This document shows positions 29,510 to 40,063 of a stretch of 64,000 nt of DNA, in pieces (position 1 is the stretch's first letter; each line of letters starts with the position of its first letter). The notes beneath the pieces were generated by a model. It searched no databases. It was not told the origin of the DNA and was given only the letters and a program-made list of their open reading frames with translations. The position numbers were made by a program, and so were the translations under genes. The DNA comes from Paraburkholderia podalyriae (GTDB lineage Bacteria; Pseudomonadota; Gammaproteobacteria; Burkholderiales; Burkholderiaceae): contig NZ_VZQQ01000003.1 in assembly GCF_014397785.1 (NCBI RefSeq), positions 287,519 through 351,518 of the forward strand. Reading direction: 5' to 3'.

Positions 29510-29552
29510 GCGAGTGAAGCGGCCGCGATGCGGATGCCGCGGCCTTCGGTAA

Positions 29553-30458
29553 TCAGCGTTTGCGCGCAGCAGGCGCGGAAGCGTCCGGGGCGGCGCCGCC
29601 GGTCGGGCTACGCATGAAGCGGAAGAACTCGCTGCTGGAGTCGACCACGATCAGATCGCCCGGCTTGAAGGTCTTCCGGTACGCCTGCATGCTTTGATAA
29701 AACTGGTAGAACTGCGGGTCCTTGCCGAACGCTTCGGCGGCGATCTCCGCGGCCTTCGCATCGCCTTCGCCGCGAATGCCCTGCGCCTGCGCGAGGCCGT
29801 CGGCGAGCACCGCCTGCTGCTTCGCGAGCGCGTCCGCGCGGATCTGGTTCGCTTCGGCGGCGCCCTTCGCGCGCTCGTCGGTCGCGGCCTGCTCGCGCGC
29901 GGCGATCATGCGCTTGAATACCGAGTCGGCCACCGCCGCCGGGAAATCGACGCGCGTGAGCTGCACATCCACGACGGACACGCCGAGCGACGCCGCGCCC
30001 TTGTCCATCGCACCGCGCGCCTCTTCGGCGACCGCTTGCTGTTTGGCGAGCGCGTCGGACAGCGTGAACTTGCCGAACGCGTCGCCGAGCGCGCCGCGCG
30101 ACAGCAGCGCGAGCCGGTCCGGCAGGCTCTGCGGATCACCTTTCGTTTCAGCGACCAACTTCAGCGGATCGGTCACGCGGAACTTGATGACCGGGTTGAC
30201 CAGCAGATCGGTTTTGTCGGACGTGACGTAATGATCTTCGTCGGGTGCGTCGAGCGACTGGATGCGATTGTCGACGAACGCGACCGTTTGCAGCGGCGGC
30301 GGCAGCTTCACGTGCAGCCCCGGGCCGAGCAGCGTGGGCGTCGCGTCGCCGCGCGCGGACAGCACGGCCATATGCCGTTGATCGACGACGAACACCATCG
30401 ACGATGCGGCGAACAGCGCGATGACTACCGCGACGACGAGCGCAATGATTCGGTTCAT
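29553..30458 (-). CDS. hflC: HflC, protease-modulating SPFH protein
   Basis: Forms with HflK a large periplasmic-facing cage that encloses and restrains the FtsH protease. One N-terminal transmembrane helix (IIALVVAVVIALFAASSMVFVV) is followed by an SPFH/band-7 domain (GLHVKLPPPLQTVAFVDNRIQS) and a long Ala/Glu-rich coiled coil (ERAKGAAEANQIRADALAKQ). The end is Ala/Pro-rich. 301 residues. It starts 15 bases after hflK, the usual paired arrangement. The two sequences run parallel in the band-7 region but only HflK has the Gly/Arg-rich cytoplasmic lead. Confidence 0.96.
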   Translation of the reverse strand: MNRIIALVVAVVIALFAASSMVFVVDQRHMAVLSARGDATPTLLGPGLHVKLPPPLQTVAFVDNRIQSLDAPDEDHYVTSDKTDLLVNPVIKFRVTDPLKLVAETKGDPQSLPDRLALLSRGALGDAFGKFTLSDALAKQQAVAEEARGAMDKGAASLGVSVVDVQLTRVDFPAAVADSVFKRMIAAREQAATDERAKGAAEANQIRADALAKQQAVLADGLAQAQGIRGEGDAKAAEIAAEAFGKDPQFYQFYQSMQAYRKTFKPGDLIVVDSSSEFFRFMRSPTGGAAPDASAPAARKR

Positions 30459-30473
30459 ATTCTTGTGCGCTCC

Positions 30474-31871
30474 TTATTGAACGTCGTCTTCGCGCATGCG
30501 ATTGCGGAACGCGTCGCGCGAACGCAGCGACGCAGCGCCCGGCCGGCTCGCTGGCGCAGGCGCGGAAGCGGCAGGGCCGGACGCGCCATCGGCGGCGGAG
30601 CCAGCCGTGGCACCGGTCTCAGCGGCCGACGTGGCCGACGGCGCGGTCGCACTCGCCGCTTGCGGCGCGCCCGCGACAGCAGGCCCCGAAGCCGGGGCAC
30701 CCGCGGCCTGGCGCTCGCGGTTCTGCTCGACGAGCCTGTCGAGAGGCAGATACAGCACGTTGTTGCCGTTCTTCGCGTCGACGAACACCTTGGTCGCGTT
30801 CGCGTAGATCTGCTGCATGGTTTCCATGTATAGCCGGAAGCGCACGGCGGCCGGCGCCTTCGCGTATTGCGCGTAGACCTGCGTGAAGCGCTCGGCCTCG
30901 GCCTGCGCCTGCGCGACCGTGGTCTCGCTGTAGGTTTTGGCTTCCTCGACCTGACGCGCGACGTCGGCCTGCGCACGCGGCAGCAGATTGGCCGCATAAG
31001 CCTGCGCGTCGCGTTTCGCGCGTTCGTTTTCGTCGTGCACTTTCGCGGCGGCGTCGAATGCGGGCTGCACCCGCTCCGGCACTTGCACGCTCTGGATCGT
31101 CACGCCCGTGACCGCCAGACCGGACTGGTACTGATCGAGCGATTGCTGGATCGCCGCGATCAGCTGCTGGCGCAAAGTTTCGTGATCCTGATCGAGAATA
31201 TCGCTGGTGCTGTGCGCGCCGACGATGCCACGCACCGCCGCCTGCGCCGCATGCATAACGCTCTGGTCGGGATCGACGCTGCGAAACAGAAACTCGTTGG
31301 GATTGCGCACCTGGTACTGCACGGCAAAGCGAACGTCGACGATGTCGCCGTCGTGCGTGAGCATCGAGGCATCCTTCACGTTCGCGAGACGCACCACATT
31401 GCTACGGCCGATTTCAACCTGACGGATCTGCCCGACGTTGACGAACTCGTGGGATTCGAACGGATACGGCAGACGCCAGTGCACGCCCTGCGCCGCGCTA
31501 TAGCGATACTTGCCGAACTGCAGCACGACGGCCTCCTGACCGTCCTGCACGACGAACACGCCGCTGCCGAGATAGATCGCGATCAGCACGCCGATCACGA
31601 TACCGACGCCGATGCGCGCACCGCGGCCGTTGTCCGGACGGCCGCCGCCGACACCGCCGCCCCTGCGTCCGAAAATCCGCGACAGACGGCGATTGAAATC
31701 GCGCCACATTTCGTCGAGATCGGGCGGACCTTCACCATCGCGCGCCGGACGCTTCGGATCGTTCGGCCGTTGCCGGTCGCCGTTGCCGTCGCCCCGGCCC
31801 CAACGCGGATCGTTCAGTGAAAGCGAGGCGCGCATACGCAGCCAGATACTCCGCTCGTTGTAATCGTTCAC
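30474..31871 (-). CDS. hflK: HflK, protease-modulating SPFH protein
   Basis: Partner of HflC in the FtsH-regulating membrane complex. A hydrophilic, Gly/Arg/Asp-rich cytoplasmic lead of about 90 residues (with FGRRGGGVGGG) precedes one membrane helix (IGVGIVIGVLIAIYLGSGVF), then the band-7 domain (VHWRLPYPFESHEFVNVGQI) and a coiled coil. The C-terminal 90 residues are Ala/Pro/Ser-rich. The first codon is GTG at 31871; an ATG 12 codons in (MRASLSLNDPRWGRG) is an alternative start. Lies in the run hfq-hflX-hflK-hflC. 465 residues. Confidence 0.95.
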   Translation of the reverse strand: MNDYNERSIWLRMRASLSLNDPRWGRGDGNGDRQRPNDPKRPARDGEGPPDLDEMWRDFNRRLSRIFGRRGGGVGGGRPDNGRGARIGVGIVIGVLIAIYLGSGVFVVQDGQEAVVLQFGKYRYSAAQGVHWRLPYPFESHEFVNVGQIRQVEIGRSNVVRLANVKDASMLTHDGDIVDVRFAVQYQVRNPNEFLFRSVDPDQSVMHAAQAAVRGIVGAHSTSDILDQDHETLRQQLIAAIQQSLDQYQSGLAVTGVTIQSVQVPERVQPAFDAAAKVHDENERAKRDAQAYAANLLPRAQADVARQVEEAKTYSETTVAQAQAEAERFTQVYAQYAKAPAAVRFRLYMETMQQIYANATKVFVDAKNGNNVLYLPLDRLVEQNRERQAAGAPASGPAVAGAPQAASATAPSATSAAETGATAGSAADGASGPAASAPAPASRPGAASLRSRDAFRNRMREDDVQ

Positions 31872-31920
31872 CTGTGTTCGTTCACCAGAGTAGACAGCGG
31901 GTCAGTGCAATTGGGACGGG

Positions 31921-33108
31921 TCAGTGCCCGAGTTCTGGAATCTTGTGGTCGTTGCGCATTTGCGCCGCGCGGTCATCTTCCGACGCATCGAGCGGCATAT
32001 CGGCAAGCGGTTCGGCAGTAGCGATTTCAGCGATGGCAGCGCGCAACGCATCCAGCCCCTGCCCGGTGCGTGCGCTCAAAAAGACGCGCGAAATATTACC
32101 ATACTCGTCCCGCTCGACCGCGTCGCCGCGCGCCCCCAGCTCCGGCACCGCGTCGATCTTGTTAAACACCAGCACCTGACGGATCGTGTCCGCGCCGATC
32201 GCCCGCAACACCTCGTTGACCTGATCGATCTGGTCGAGCCGCACCGCGCTCGATGCATCGACCACATGCAGCAGCAGGTCCGCGTGAATAGTTTCCTCGA
32301 GCGTCGCGCGAAACGCGGCGACAAGCTGGTGTGGCAACTCACGGATGAAACCGACGGTGTCGGACACCACCACCTGCCCCGCTTCGTCGCCCAGATACAC
32401 GCGCCGCGAGGTGGTGTCCAGCGTCGCGAACAGTTGGTCGGCGGCATACGCCTGCGCCTTGGTCAGCGCGTTGAAGAGCGTCGATTTGCCCGCGTTCGTA
32501 TAGCCGACGAGCGACACCGACATTGTTTGGTTGCGATTACGCGCGCGACGCTGCGTGCCATGCTGGCGGCGCAGCTTGTCGAGGCGAATCTTGAGCGCCT
32601 TGATGCGCTCGCCGATCAGCCGGCGGTCGGTTTCGAGCTGCGTTTCGCCTGGACCGCGCAAACCGATACCGCCCTTCTGACGTTCGAGGTGGGTCCACGC
32701 GCGAATCAGCCGTGTCGACAAGTATTGCAGCTGCGCGAGCTCGACCTGCAGCTTGCCTTCGTGGCTGCGCGCGCGCTGCGCGAAAATGTCGAGGATGAGA
32801 CTGGTGCGATCAACCACGCGCCGATTAAGCGCCCGCTCCAGATTGCGCTGCTGGGCAGGCGCGAGAGCATGGTTGAAGATCACGAGTTCGATGTCGTTCG
32901 CTTCGCACGCAAGGCGCAGTTCTTCGGCCTTGCCGCTGCCGACGAACATCTTCGCGTCGGGGCTGGAACGGCGTCCGGTGAGGGTGGCTACAGGGTTTGC
33001 GCCCGCGCTTTGCGCGAGCAGGCTGAGTTCTTCGAGACTGGCTGCGAAATCGATCTTGCCGAAGTCGATGCCAACGAGCGCTGCATTGATCAAATTGGAG
33101 GGTATCAA
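31921..33108 (-). CDS. hflX: GTPase HflX, ribosome-associated
   Basis: HflX binds the 50S subunit and can split stalled ribosomes. Residues 1-190 are the HflX-specific domain with an Arg/Gln-rich helical linker (LRRQHGTQRRARNRN). The G domain has GYTNAGKSTLFNALT (G1), DTVGFIRELPHQLV (G3) and VFNKIDAV (G4). The C-terminal end is Asp/Glu-rich. No ATG suits the start: the frame opens at TTG 33108, another TTG lies five codons later, and neither has a clear ribosome site, so the true start is not settled. 59 bases downstream of hfq. 395 residues at most. Confidence 0.94.
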   Translation of the reverse strand: MIPSNLINAALVGIDFGKIDFAASLEELSLLAQSAGANPVATLTGRRSSPDAKMFVGSGKAEELRLACEANDIELVIFNHALAPAQQRNLERALNRRVVDRTSLILDIFAQRARSHEGKLQVELAQLQYLSTRLIRAWTHLERQKGGIGLRGPGETQLETDRRLIGERIKALKIRLDKLRRQHGTQRRARNRNQTMSVSLVGYTNAGKSTLFNALTKAQAYAADQLFATLDTTSRRVYLGDEAGQVVVSDTVGFIRELPHQLVAAFRATLEETIHADLLLHVVDASSAVRLDQIDQVNEVLRAIGADTIRQVLVFNKIDAVPELGARGDAVERDEYGNISRVFLSARTGQGLDALRAAIAEIATAEPLADMPLDASEDDRAAQMRNDHKIPELGH

Positions 33109-33167
33109 AATGACGCGGCCGGGAGGGAATCGCCAACGGGCGACGCTGTGCCGGCCGCGGCGAGGGT

Positions 33168-33404
33168 TTAGGACTGTTCGGAATCCGGGTGGAAATTCAC
33201 CGGACGGGCGGGCACGACCGTCGAAATGGCGTGCTTGTAGACCATCTGGGTGACCGTATTCCGGAGCAACACGACGTACTGGTCGAACGATTCGATGTTC
33301 CCTTGAAGCTTGATGCCGTTGACAAGGTAGATCGACACCGGCACATGCTCTTTACGCAGTGCGTTCAAAAACGGGTCTTGTAACAATTGCCCTTTGTTGC
33401 TCAT
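33168..33404 (-). CDS. hfq: RNA chaperone Hfq
   Basis: Sm-like hexamer that pairs small RNAs with mRNAs. The 78 residues start [20 protein letters not shown], with the conserved Gln-8 and the Phe/Lys region of the proximal face, then [19 protein letters not shown] (Sm1) and [12 protein letters not shown] (Sm2, with the YKH signature). The tail is short ([13 protein letters not shown]), unlike the long acidic tail of E. coli Hfq. GGAG lies six bases before the ATG; the longer open frame is rejected. A TATAGT element (complement of 33478-33483) may be the -10 box. Followed by hflX, as in many proteobacteria. Confidence 0.98.
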   Translation of the reverse strand: MSNKGQLLQDPFLNALRKEHVPVSIYLVNGIKLQGNIESFDQYVVLLRNTVTQMVYKHAISTVVPARPVNFHPDSEQS

Positions 33405-33569
33405 AGCAAACTCCGTATTTTTTTGCAGGTTGACTGAATTGACAGCGAAGAAAAAGAGATCCGCCGCCAACCGCTACACTATAGCTGATTTTCATTTGGA
33501 CGCGCGGGCCCCGGACCCCCGGCCAAACCTAGCGTACACGCGGGTTTCAGCCCAGGTTTAAGACCAGCT

Positions 33570-34907
33570 TCAGCCTTTGTCCGCATAAGGGTTCGTCGAC
33601 GATCTGAACTCTATTCGCAATGGAGTCCCCGTCAGCTTGAAAGTTTCCCGGAAGCGATTTTCGAGGTACCGCTTATACGTGTCGGTGATCGCGTCGAGGG
33701 CATTGCCGTGAATCACGATAATCGGCGGATTCTGCCCGCCCTGGTGTGCGTAACGCAGCTTCGGACGCACCGGACCACGGCGCCGCGGCTGCTGGAACTC
33801 GACCGCCTCGATCAACGCGCGCGTCAGCTTCGGCGTCGGCAGCTTCGACATCGCGGCCGCGTATGCGTCGTCGACCGAGCGCATCAGCGGCCCGATTCCG
33901 GTTTTTTCCGCGGCGGAAATGAAATGGAATTTGGCGAAGTCCAGAAATTTTAGTTTGCGTTCGAGGTCGGCTTTGGTGCGCTCGCGCACATGCGGATCGA
34001 GACCGTCCCATTTGTTCACGCCGACCACCAGCGCGCGGCCCTGCTCGACGACGAAGCCGGCGATGTGCGCATCCTGCTCCGAAATGTCCTGGCGCGCGTC
34101 GAGCAGCAGGATCACGACATTCGCGTCGGAGATCGACTGCAGCGTCTTCACGACCGAGAACTTTTCGATCGCCTCGAACACCTTGCCGCGGCGGCGCAGG
34201 CCGGCCGTGTCGATCAGCGTGTACGGCTTGCCATTGCGCTCGAAATCGACGTAGATCGAGTCGCGCGTGGTGCCCGGCATGTCGAACGCGATCACGCGCT
34301 CTTCGCCGACCAGCGCATTGATCAGCGTCGACTTACCAACGTTCGGCCGGCCAACGATGGCGATCTTCACGCCGCGGGCTTCCTTCTCTTGCTCGCTCTC
34401 TTCCGGGTGACCGGCATACGCAACTTCGAGCGCCTCGTTGATCATGTCGGTGACGCCGTCGCCGTGCGCGGCCGAAATCGCGCGCGGATCGCCGAGACCG
34501 AGCTCGTAGAAGTCGGCCGCGACGTTCGCGTACTTCATGCCCTCGGCCTTGTTCACGACGAGGAAGATCGGCCGGCCGACCTTGCGCAGATAGTCGGCGA
34601 TCGACTTGTCCTGCGGCGCGAGACCGTTGCGCCCATCGACGATGAACACGACGACGTCCGACTCCTCGACCGCCTGACGGGTCTGGCGCGCCATCTCGTG
34701 CAGGATGCCGTCTTTCGCGACCGGCTCGAAGCCGCCGGTATCGACGACCAGATACGGCCGCTCGCCGGCGCGTCCTTCGCCGTAATGGCGATCGCGCGTG
34801 AGACCGGGCAGGTCGGCAACCAGCGCGTCACGCGAACGCGTGAGCCGGTTGAACAGCGTGGATTTCCCCACATTGGGGCGCCCAACGAGGGCAATAACGG
34901 GTTTCAT
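33570..34907 (-). CDS. der: Ribosome-assembly GTPase Der (EngA)
   Basis: Essential double GTPase for maturation of the 50S subunit. Two G domains in tandem: [16 protein letters not shown] at residues 8-23 with [14 protein letters not shown], and [16 protein letters not shown] near 190 with [14 protein letters not shown]. The guanine-binding NKAE-type and NKWD ([10 protein letters not shown]) motifs are present. A KH-like C-terminal domain ([21 protein letters not shown]) follows. 445 residues, normal. It lies 165 bases upstream of hfq and 472 bases downstream of bamB. Confidence 0.98.
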   Translation of the reverse strand: MKPVIALVGRPNVGKSTLFNRLTRSRDALVADLPGLTRDRHYGEGRAGERPYLVVDTGGFEPVAKDGILHEMARQTRQAVEESDVVVFIVDGRNGLAPQDKSIADYLRKVGRPIFLVVNKAEGMKYANVAADFYELGLGDPRAISAAHGDGVTDMINEALEVAYAGHPEESEQEKEARGVKIAIVGRPNVGKSTLINALVGEERVIAFDMPGTTRDSIYVDFERNGKPYTLIDTAGLRRRGKVFEAIEKFSVVKTLQSISDANVVILLLDARQDISEQDAHIAGFVVEQGRALVVGVNKWDGLDPHVRERTKADLERKLKFLDFAKFHFISAAEKTGIGPLMRSVDDAYAAAMSKLPTPKLTRALIEAVEFQQPRRRGPVRPKLRYAHQGGQNPPIIVIHGNALDAITDTYKRYLENRFRETFKLTGTPLRIEFRSSTNPYADKG

Positions 34908-35325
34908 CTGATGTTGTTCACGGGTGAGACGCGGGATCGCAACCGATCGCGCGCGTAGCGACGCCAGGCGGCCGCCAGGGGGCGGCGTTCTGACGAAATT
35001 ATCACGAATTCAGCCTGCTCTGGATGCGCGATCGATTTGCGCATCCCGGCGGACGGGAGCGGGCTGTACAGACGCCACCGGGGGCCGCTGCTTCAGACCG
35101 GGCTGCCCGACGGCTGGCACGCTCGTGTTCGAGCGCGTCTTTCATTCTCAAAGCGATCGACGAAGCGCACGCGCCGCCTTGCATGGCGGGCGGCACGGGC
35201 CTCGATCCGACTCGCCGGACCAGCCCGTCCGGCGATTATTTCTGTTGAGACTGCCCGATCGCGCGACGGGCAACGCAGCAACCCGACACAGCAGCCGCAC
35301 GCCAGAGCCGACGCAGACCTCAATC
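34908..35325. other. Gap between bamB and der without a recognisable gene
   Basis: Between the der start and the bamB terminator about 420 bases hold no gene I can support. Open frames on both strands are Arg/Ala-rich and resemble nothing. The stretch next to der must contain the der promoter or leader, but I see no consensus box. The gap is long for this tightly packed gene run. Confidence 0.5.
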
Positions 35326-35360
35326 AAAAAGCGCGCGGCCGGCAAAGCCGGCCTGCGCGC
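35326..35360 (-). terminator. Terminator after bamB
   Basis: On the minus strand a 13-pair GC stem with one bulged base (35331-35343 with 35347-35360) and a three-base loop is followed by five T (complement of 35326-35330). It separates bamB from der. Confidence 0.85.
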
Positions 35361-35379
35361 CTGACACCATGTGTAGCGA

Positions 35380-36525
35380 TCAGCGCGGACGATAGCCGAA
35401 CAGGCCGCCGTCGCGCGTCTGCACGACCAGCGTGTCGCCCGCAAGCACCGGCGCAGCGGCAATCGCGCTGCCGTCGGTCTTCACCCGTGCGACGAGCGTG
35501 CCGTCGACGGTCGACAGGAAATGCACGAAGCCCTTGTAGTCGCCGAACACGGCAGCGCGGCCGAGCAGCGTCGGCACGCTCAGGTCGCGGTTCTTCAGCG
35601 TCTCGTTCTTCCACAGCACTGAGCCGTTGTTGACGTCGAACGCGGACACGACCGACCAGTCGTCGGCGGCGACCACGCCGCGGTCATCCTGCGCGAGGCC
35701 GCTCGTGCTCGAGAACGCCTTGCCCCACAGCGCGCGGCCCGAGTTCGCGTCGAAACAGCCAATCTGGCCCTGGAACGTTACCGCGCAGGTCTCCGAACCC
35801 ACCAGCGTGGGCGGACCGGTCACGTCGTTGATACGCTCGACCTCGGTCACGCCCTTCGGATACGACACCGGCGTCTGCCAGTAGGCGTCGCCCGTCTGCA
35901 GATTGATCGCGGCGAACGAGCCGCCAGGGAAGCCGGCCAGCACGGCCGCGTCACCCGCGAACGTCATGCCCGACGACACGCGCAGGTTCAGCGGCACCGC
36001 GCGGTTGCGAAAGTTCCACTTCTGCTCGCCGGTCTGCGCGTTGAATGCGACGATCTGGCCGTCGATCGTGCGCACGACCACGAGGCCGTTGCCGACGAGC
36101 GGCGGCGAAATGATCTCGCCCGGCGCTTTCGCGGTCCACAGCTCCTTGCCGTCCGCGCCGAGCACGTACACGTCGCCCTTCAGGCCACCGACCGCGGTCA
36201 GTGTGCCATCGCTCCCGACACCCGCGGACAGATCATCATGCAGCTTGATGCGCCACACGTCCTTGCCGGTTTGCGCGTCGATCTTTGCGACCGTGCCGTT
36301 CGTGCCGGCAGCGTATACCGCATTGCCGACCGCAACCGGCGAGAACAGATAGCGACCCGCCTTGCCGACGCTCGCCGACCAGGACTGCTGCACGTCGAGC
36401 ACGGGTTTGAACTCGGTGAGCGGCGTCGGCACCCGGCGCTCGTCTTTCGAGGATGAGCAAGCCGCCAGCGTAAGAACGGTCATCGCACAGATAACGGGCA
36501 CGGCGTAACGTTTCAGCAGATTCAT
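35380..36525 (-). CDS. bamB: Outer-membrane assembly lipoprotein BamB
   Basis: Lipoprotein of the BAM complex, which inserts beta-barrel proteins into the outer membrane. The signal peptide MNLLKRYAVPVICAMTVLTLAAC ends in the lipobox LAAC. The mature part is an eight-bladed PQQ-type beta-propeller: repeated units such as VAKIDAQTGKDVWRIKL, IVAFNAQTGEQKWNFRN and IGCFDANSGRALWGK, each with a conserved Gly-x-x-x-Trp. The ATG at 36525 is preferred over one five codons earlier. 381 residues. It follows yfgM on the same strand, as in E. coli. Confidence 0.97.
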   Translation of the reverse strand: MNLLKRYAVPVICAMTVLTLAACSSSKDERRVPTPLTEFKPVLDVQQSWSASVGKAGRYLFSPVAVGNAVYAAGTNGTVAKIDAQTGKDVWRIKLHDDLSAGVGSDGTLTAVGGLKGDVYVLGADGKELWTAKAPGEIISPPLVGNGLVVVRTIDGQIVAFNAQTGEQKWNFRNRAVPLNLRVSSGMTFAGDAAVLAGFPGGSFAAINLQTGDAYWQTPVSYPKGVTEVERINDVTGPPTLVGSETCAVTFQGQIGCFDANSGRALWGKAFSSTSGLAQDDRGVVAADDWSVVSAFDVNNGSVLWKNETLKNRDLSVPTLLGRAAVFGDYKGFVHFLSTVDGTLVARVKTDGSAIAAAPVLAGDTLVVQTRDGGLFGYRPR

Positions 36526-36603
36526 CGGTGGACGAAGCATTCAGGAAATGGATTAAAGGAGACCGTCTTGCGGTCGTGGCTTGCGGCGCGCCGCGCGGGA
36601 CGC

Positions 36604-37233
36604 TCAGCCGCCAAGCGCGTCCAGCTTGAACTGGATCAGCTGGCGCGCCGAGCTGTCACTCTTCGACAGCGAGTCAAGCGCGAGCTTATAGGCGGCGCGC
36701 GCGTCGTCGCGCTTGCCCTGGGCGGCCAGCAGGTCGCCGCGGCGGTCAGCCACGACGCCCTTGAAGGCGTCGGATTGCGGCTCGGCCAGCAGCGCGAGGC
36801 CCTGGTCGTAAGCCTTGTCGTCGAGCAGCAGCGACGCCATGCGCAGCTTCGCGATCTGCTTGAACTCGTCGTCCTTCGCGTGATCGATCGCCCATTGCAG
36901 CTGCGCTTTCGCGCCGGCTTCGTCGCCAGCGGCGTAGAGTGCCTTGGCGGCACCGAGCGCGGTCATCTGCGCGTAGGCGGTGCGGCCGAACTTGTCTTCC
37001 ATGTCGGCGGCGACGCGCGCGATCTGCGCCTTATCGCCCGTTGCCGCGGCCTGCTGCACCTGGTCATACAGCACCGCGGCTTCCGCGGCCTGGCGACGCT
37101 GCCAGAAATTCCAGCCGTTCCAGCTCGCGCCTGCCAACAACACCGCCAGCACGATCCACGTGGTCGCATTGCCCCACTGCGTCCACCATGCCTTCAGACT
37201 TTCAATCGATTCTTGTTCGTCGTGGTAACTCAT
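36604..37233 (-). CDS. yfgM: YfgM family protein, SecYEG-associated TPR
   Basis: Single-pass inner membrane protein with a periplasmic TPR-like domain; in E. coli YfgM works with PpiD at the Sec translocon. The N-terminus SYHDEQESIESLKAWWTQWGNAT is the family's conserved lead, followed by the membrane helix TWIVLAVLLAGASWNGWNFW. The remaining 160 residues are helical hairpins rich in Ala and Asp (AADMEDKFGRTAYAQMTALG, YAAGDEAGAKAQLQWAI). 209 residues. Flanked by hisS and bamB, the conserved order. Confidence 0.94.
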   Translation of the reverse strand: MSYHDEQESIESLKAWWTQWGNATTWIVLAVLLAGASWNGWNFWQRRQAAEAAVLYDQVQQAAATGDKAQIARVAADMEDKFGRTAYAQMTALGAAKALYAAGDEAGAKAQLQWAIDHAKDDEFKQIAKLRMASLLLDDKAYDQGLALLAEPQSDAFKGVVADRRGDLLAAQGKRDDARAAYKLALDSLSKSDSSARQLIQFKLDALGG

Positions 37234-37299
37234 TGCCCGGCGATATCCTCATTCTTGCTACGTGTGCGTGTCGAGCCAGCCGGCCCAACGACATCGCGA

Positions 37300-38640
37300 T
37301 CAGTCGTCGCCGTCTTCGGCGGATGCAACCATCGCATTGATTAGATATTCGGTCAAGTCTTCGGCGGGCACGGTCTGTTGCTCGTTCTTACAACCGTTGG
37401 CTCGCGTATCGCGCAGCGGTTTCACGCCGGCTGTACCATTGGCGATCTCGTCTTCGCCGAGCACGACCGCAAACGCGGCGCCGCTCGCGTCGGCGCGCTT
37501 CATCTGCGACTTGAAGCTCGCCGACCGACCGTCCGCGCTGCAATGCAGAATCACGTCGAGGCCGGTATCGCGCAGACGTTCGGCGATGATGAACGCCTGC
37601 TCGCGCGCGGCGTCGCCCTGATGGACCACGTACACATCGCAGCCTTCGTCTTCAGGCACGAGCTGGTCTTCCTTCAGTAACTCGAGAATCCGCTCGATCC
37701 CCATCGCCCAGCCGCATGCAGCCGTCGGCTTGCCGCCGAGTTGCTCGATCAGCGGATCGTAGCGGCCGCCCGCCGCGACCGTGCCTTGCGCCCCGAGCTT
37801 GTCGGTCACCCATTCGAACACGGTCAGATTGTAGTAATCGAGACCGCGCACGAGACGCGGATTGATCGAGAACGGAAGATTGTTCGCCTTCAGCAGACGC
37901 TGCAGGCCGTCGAAGTGCGCGCGCGATTCTTCGCCGAGAAAATCGATCAGCTTCGGCGCGTTCTGTGCGACTTGCTGCAGCGCCGGATTCTTCGTATCGA
38001 GCACGCGCAACGGGTTGGTGTAAAGGCGGCGCTTCGCGTCATCGTCGAGCACGTCCATGTGCTTCTCGAGGTAAGCGATCAGTTCGACGCGATGAGCGGC
38101 GCGCTCTTCGGCAAGGCCCAGCGAGTTGATTTCGAGCTTGATGCCGCTCAGGCCGAGATCGTCCCACAGGCGCTGGCACATCATGATGATTTCCGCATCC
38201 GCATCCGGACCCGCGAAGCCGAGCGCTTCGACGCCGACCTGATGGAACTGGCGATAACGGCCGCGTTGTGGACGCTCATGACGAAACATCGGACCGATGT
38301 ACCACAGGCGCTTCGGGCCGTCGTACAGCATGTTGTGCTCGATCGACGCGCGCACCACCGCCGCCGTGTTTTCCGGGCGCATCGTCAGGTTCTCGCCGTT
38401 CAATGCGTCGGTGAAGCTGTACATCTCCTTTTCGACGATGTCGGTCACTTCGCCGATACCACGGGTGAATAGCTGCGTATGCTCGACGATCGGCGTGCGG
38501 ATGTTCTGGTAGCCGTATGAACGCAGCATCGACTTGACGGTGGTTTCGAAAAATTCCCAGAGCCCGGCTTCCTGCGGAAGGATGTCGTTCATGCCCTTCA
38601 CGCCGGACAGCCTCTCGAGCTTTTTCTTCTGTTCAGTCAT
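37300..38640 (-). CDS. hisS: Histidyl-tRNA synthetase
   Basis: Class II aminoacyl-tRNA synthetase that charges tRNA-His. The N-terminus [20 protein letters not shown] is typical. Motif 2 appears as [23 protein letters not shown], the histidine A loops as [13 protein letters not shown], and motif 3 as [14 protein letters not shown]. The anticodon-binding domain at the C-terminus includes [16 protein letters not shown]. 446 residues, standard. Twenty-one bases separate it from ispG upstream, so the two are co-transcribed. HisZ, a paralogue without charging activity, is encoded 8 kb away in the window. Confidence 0.98.
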   Translation of the reverse strand: MTEQKKKLERLSGVKGMNDILPQEAGLWEFFETTVKSMLRSYGYQNIRTPIVEHTQLFTRGIGEVTDIVEKEMYSFTDALNGENLTMRPENTAAVVRASIEHNMLYDGPKRLWYIGPMFRHERPQRGRYRQFHQVGVEALGFAGPDADAEIIMMCQRLWDDLGLSGIKLEINSLGLAEERAAHRVELIAYLEKHMDVLDDDAKRRLYTNPLRVLDTKNPALQQVAQNAPKLIDFLGEESRAHFDGLQRLLKANNLPFSINPRLVRGLDYYNLTVFEWVTDKLGAQGTVAAGGRYDPLIEQLGGKPTAACGWAMGIERILELLKEDQLVPEDEGCDVYVVHQGDAAREQAFIIAERLRDTGLDVILHCSADGRSASFKSQMKRADASGAAFAVVLGEDEIANGTAGVKPLRDTRANGCKNEQQTVPAEDLTEYLINAMVASAEDGDD

Positions 38641-38661
38641 CTGTGTTTCGATAGCCGGTAT

Positions 38662-39966
<1,305 letters not shown>

Positions 39967-40019
39967 CGAAAAACCCATTTACGCCGCACGCGCTATGCAA
40001 AAACGCCGCGCCTGAATTG

Positions 40020-40051
40020 AAAAAGCGCCGCCGACCGGTTGGCCGCGGCGC
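40020..40051 (-). terminator. Terminator after rodZ
   Basis: On the minus strand a seven-pair GC stem (40025-40031 with 40045-40051), with an inner weak stem, is followed by five T (complement of 40020-40024). It lies 13 bases past the rodZ stop, so ispG probably has some transcription of its own or depends on readthrough. Confidence 0.7.
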
Positions 40052-40063
40052 GCACCGTATCTG

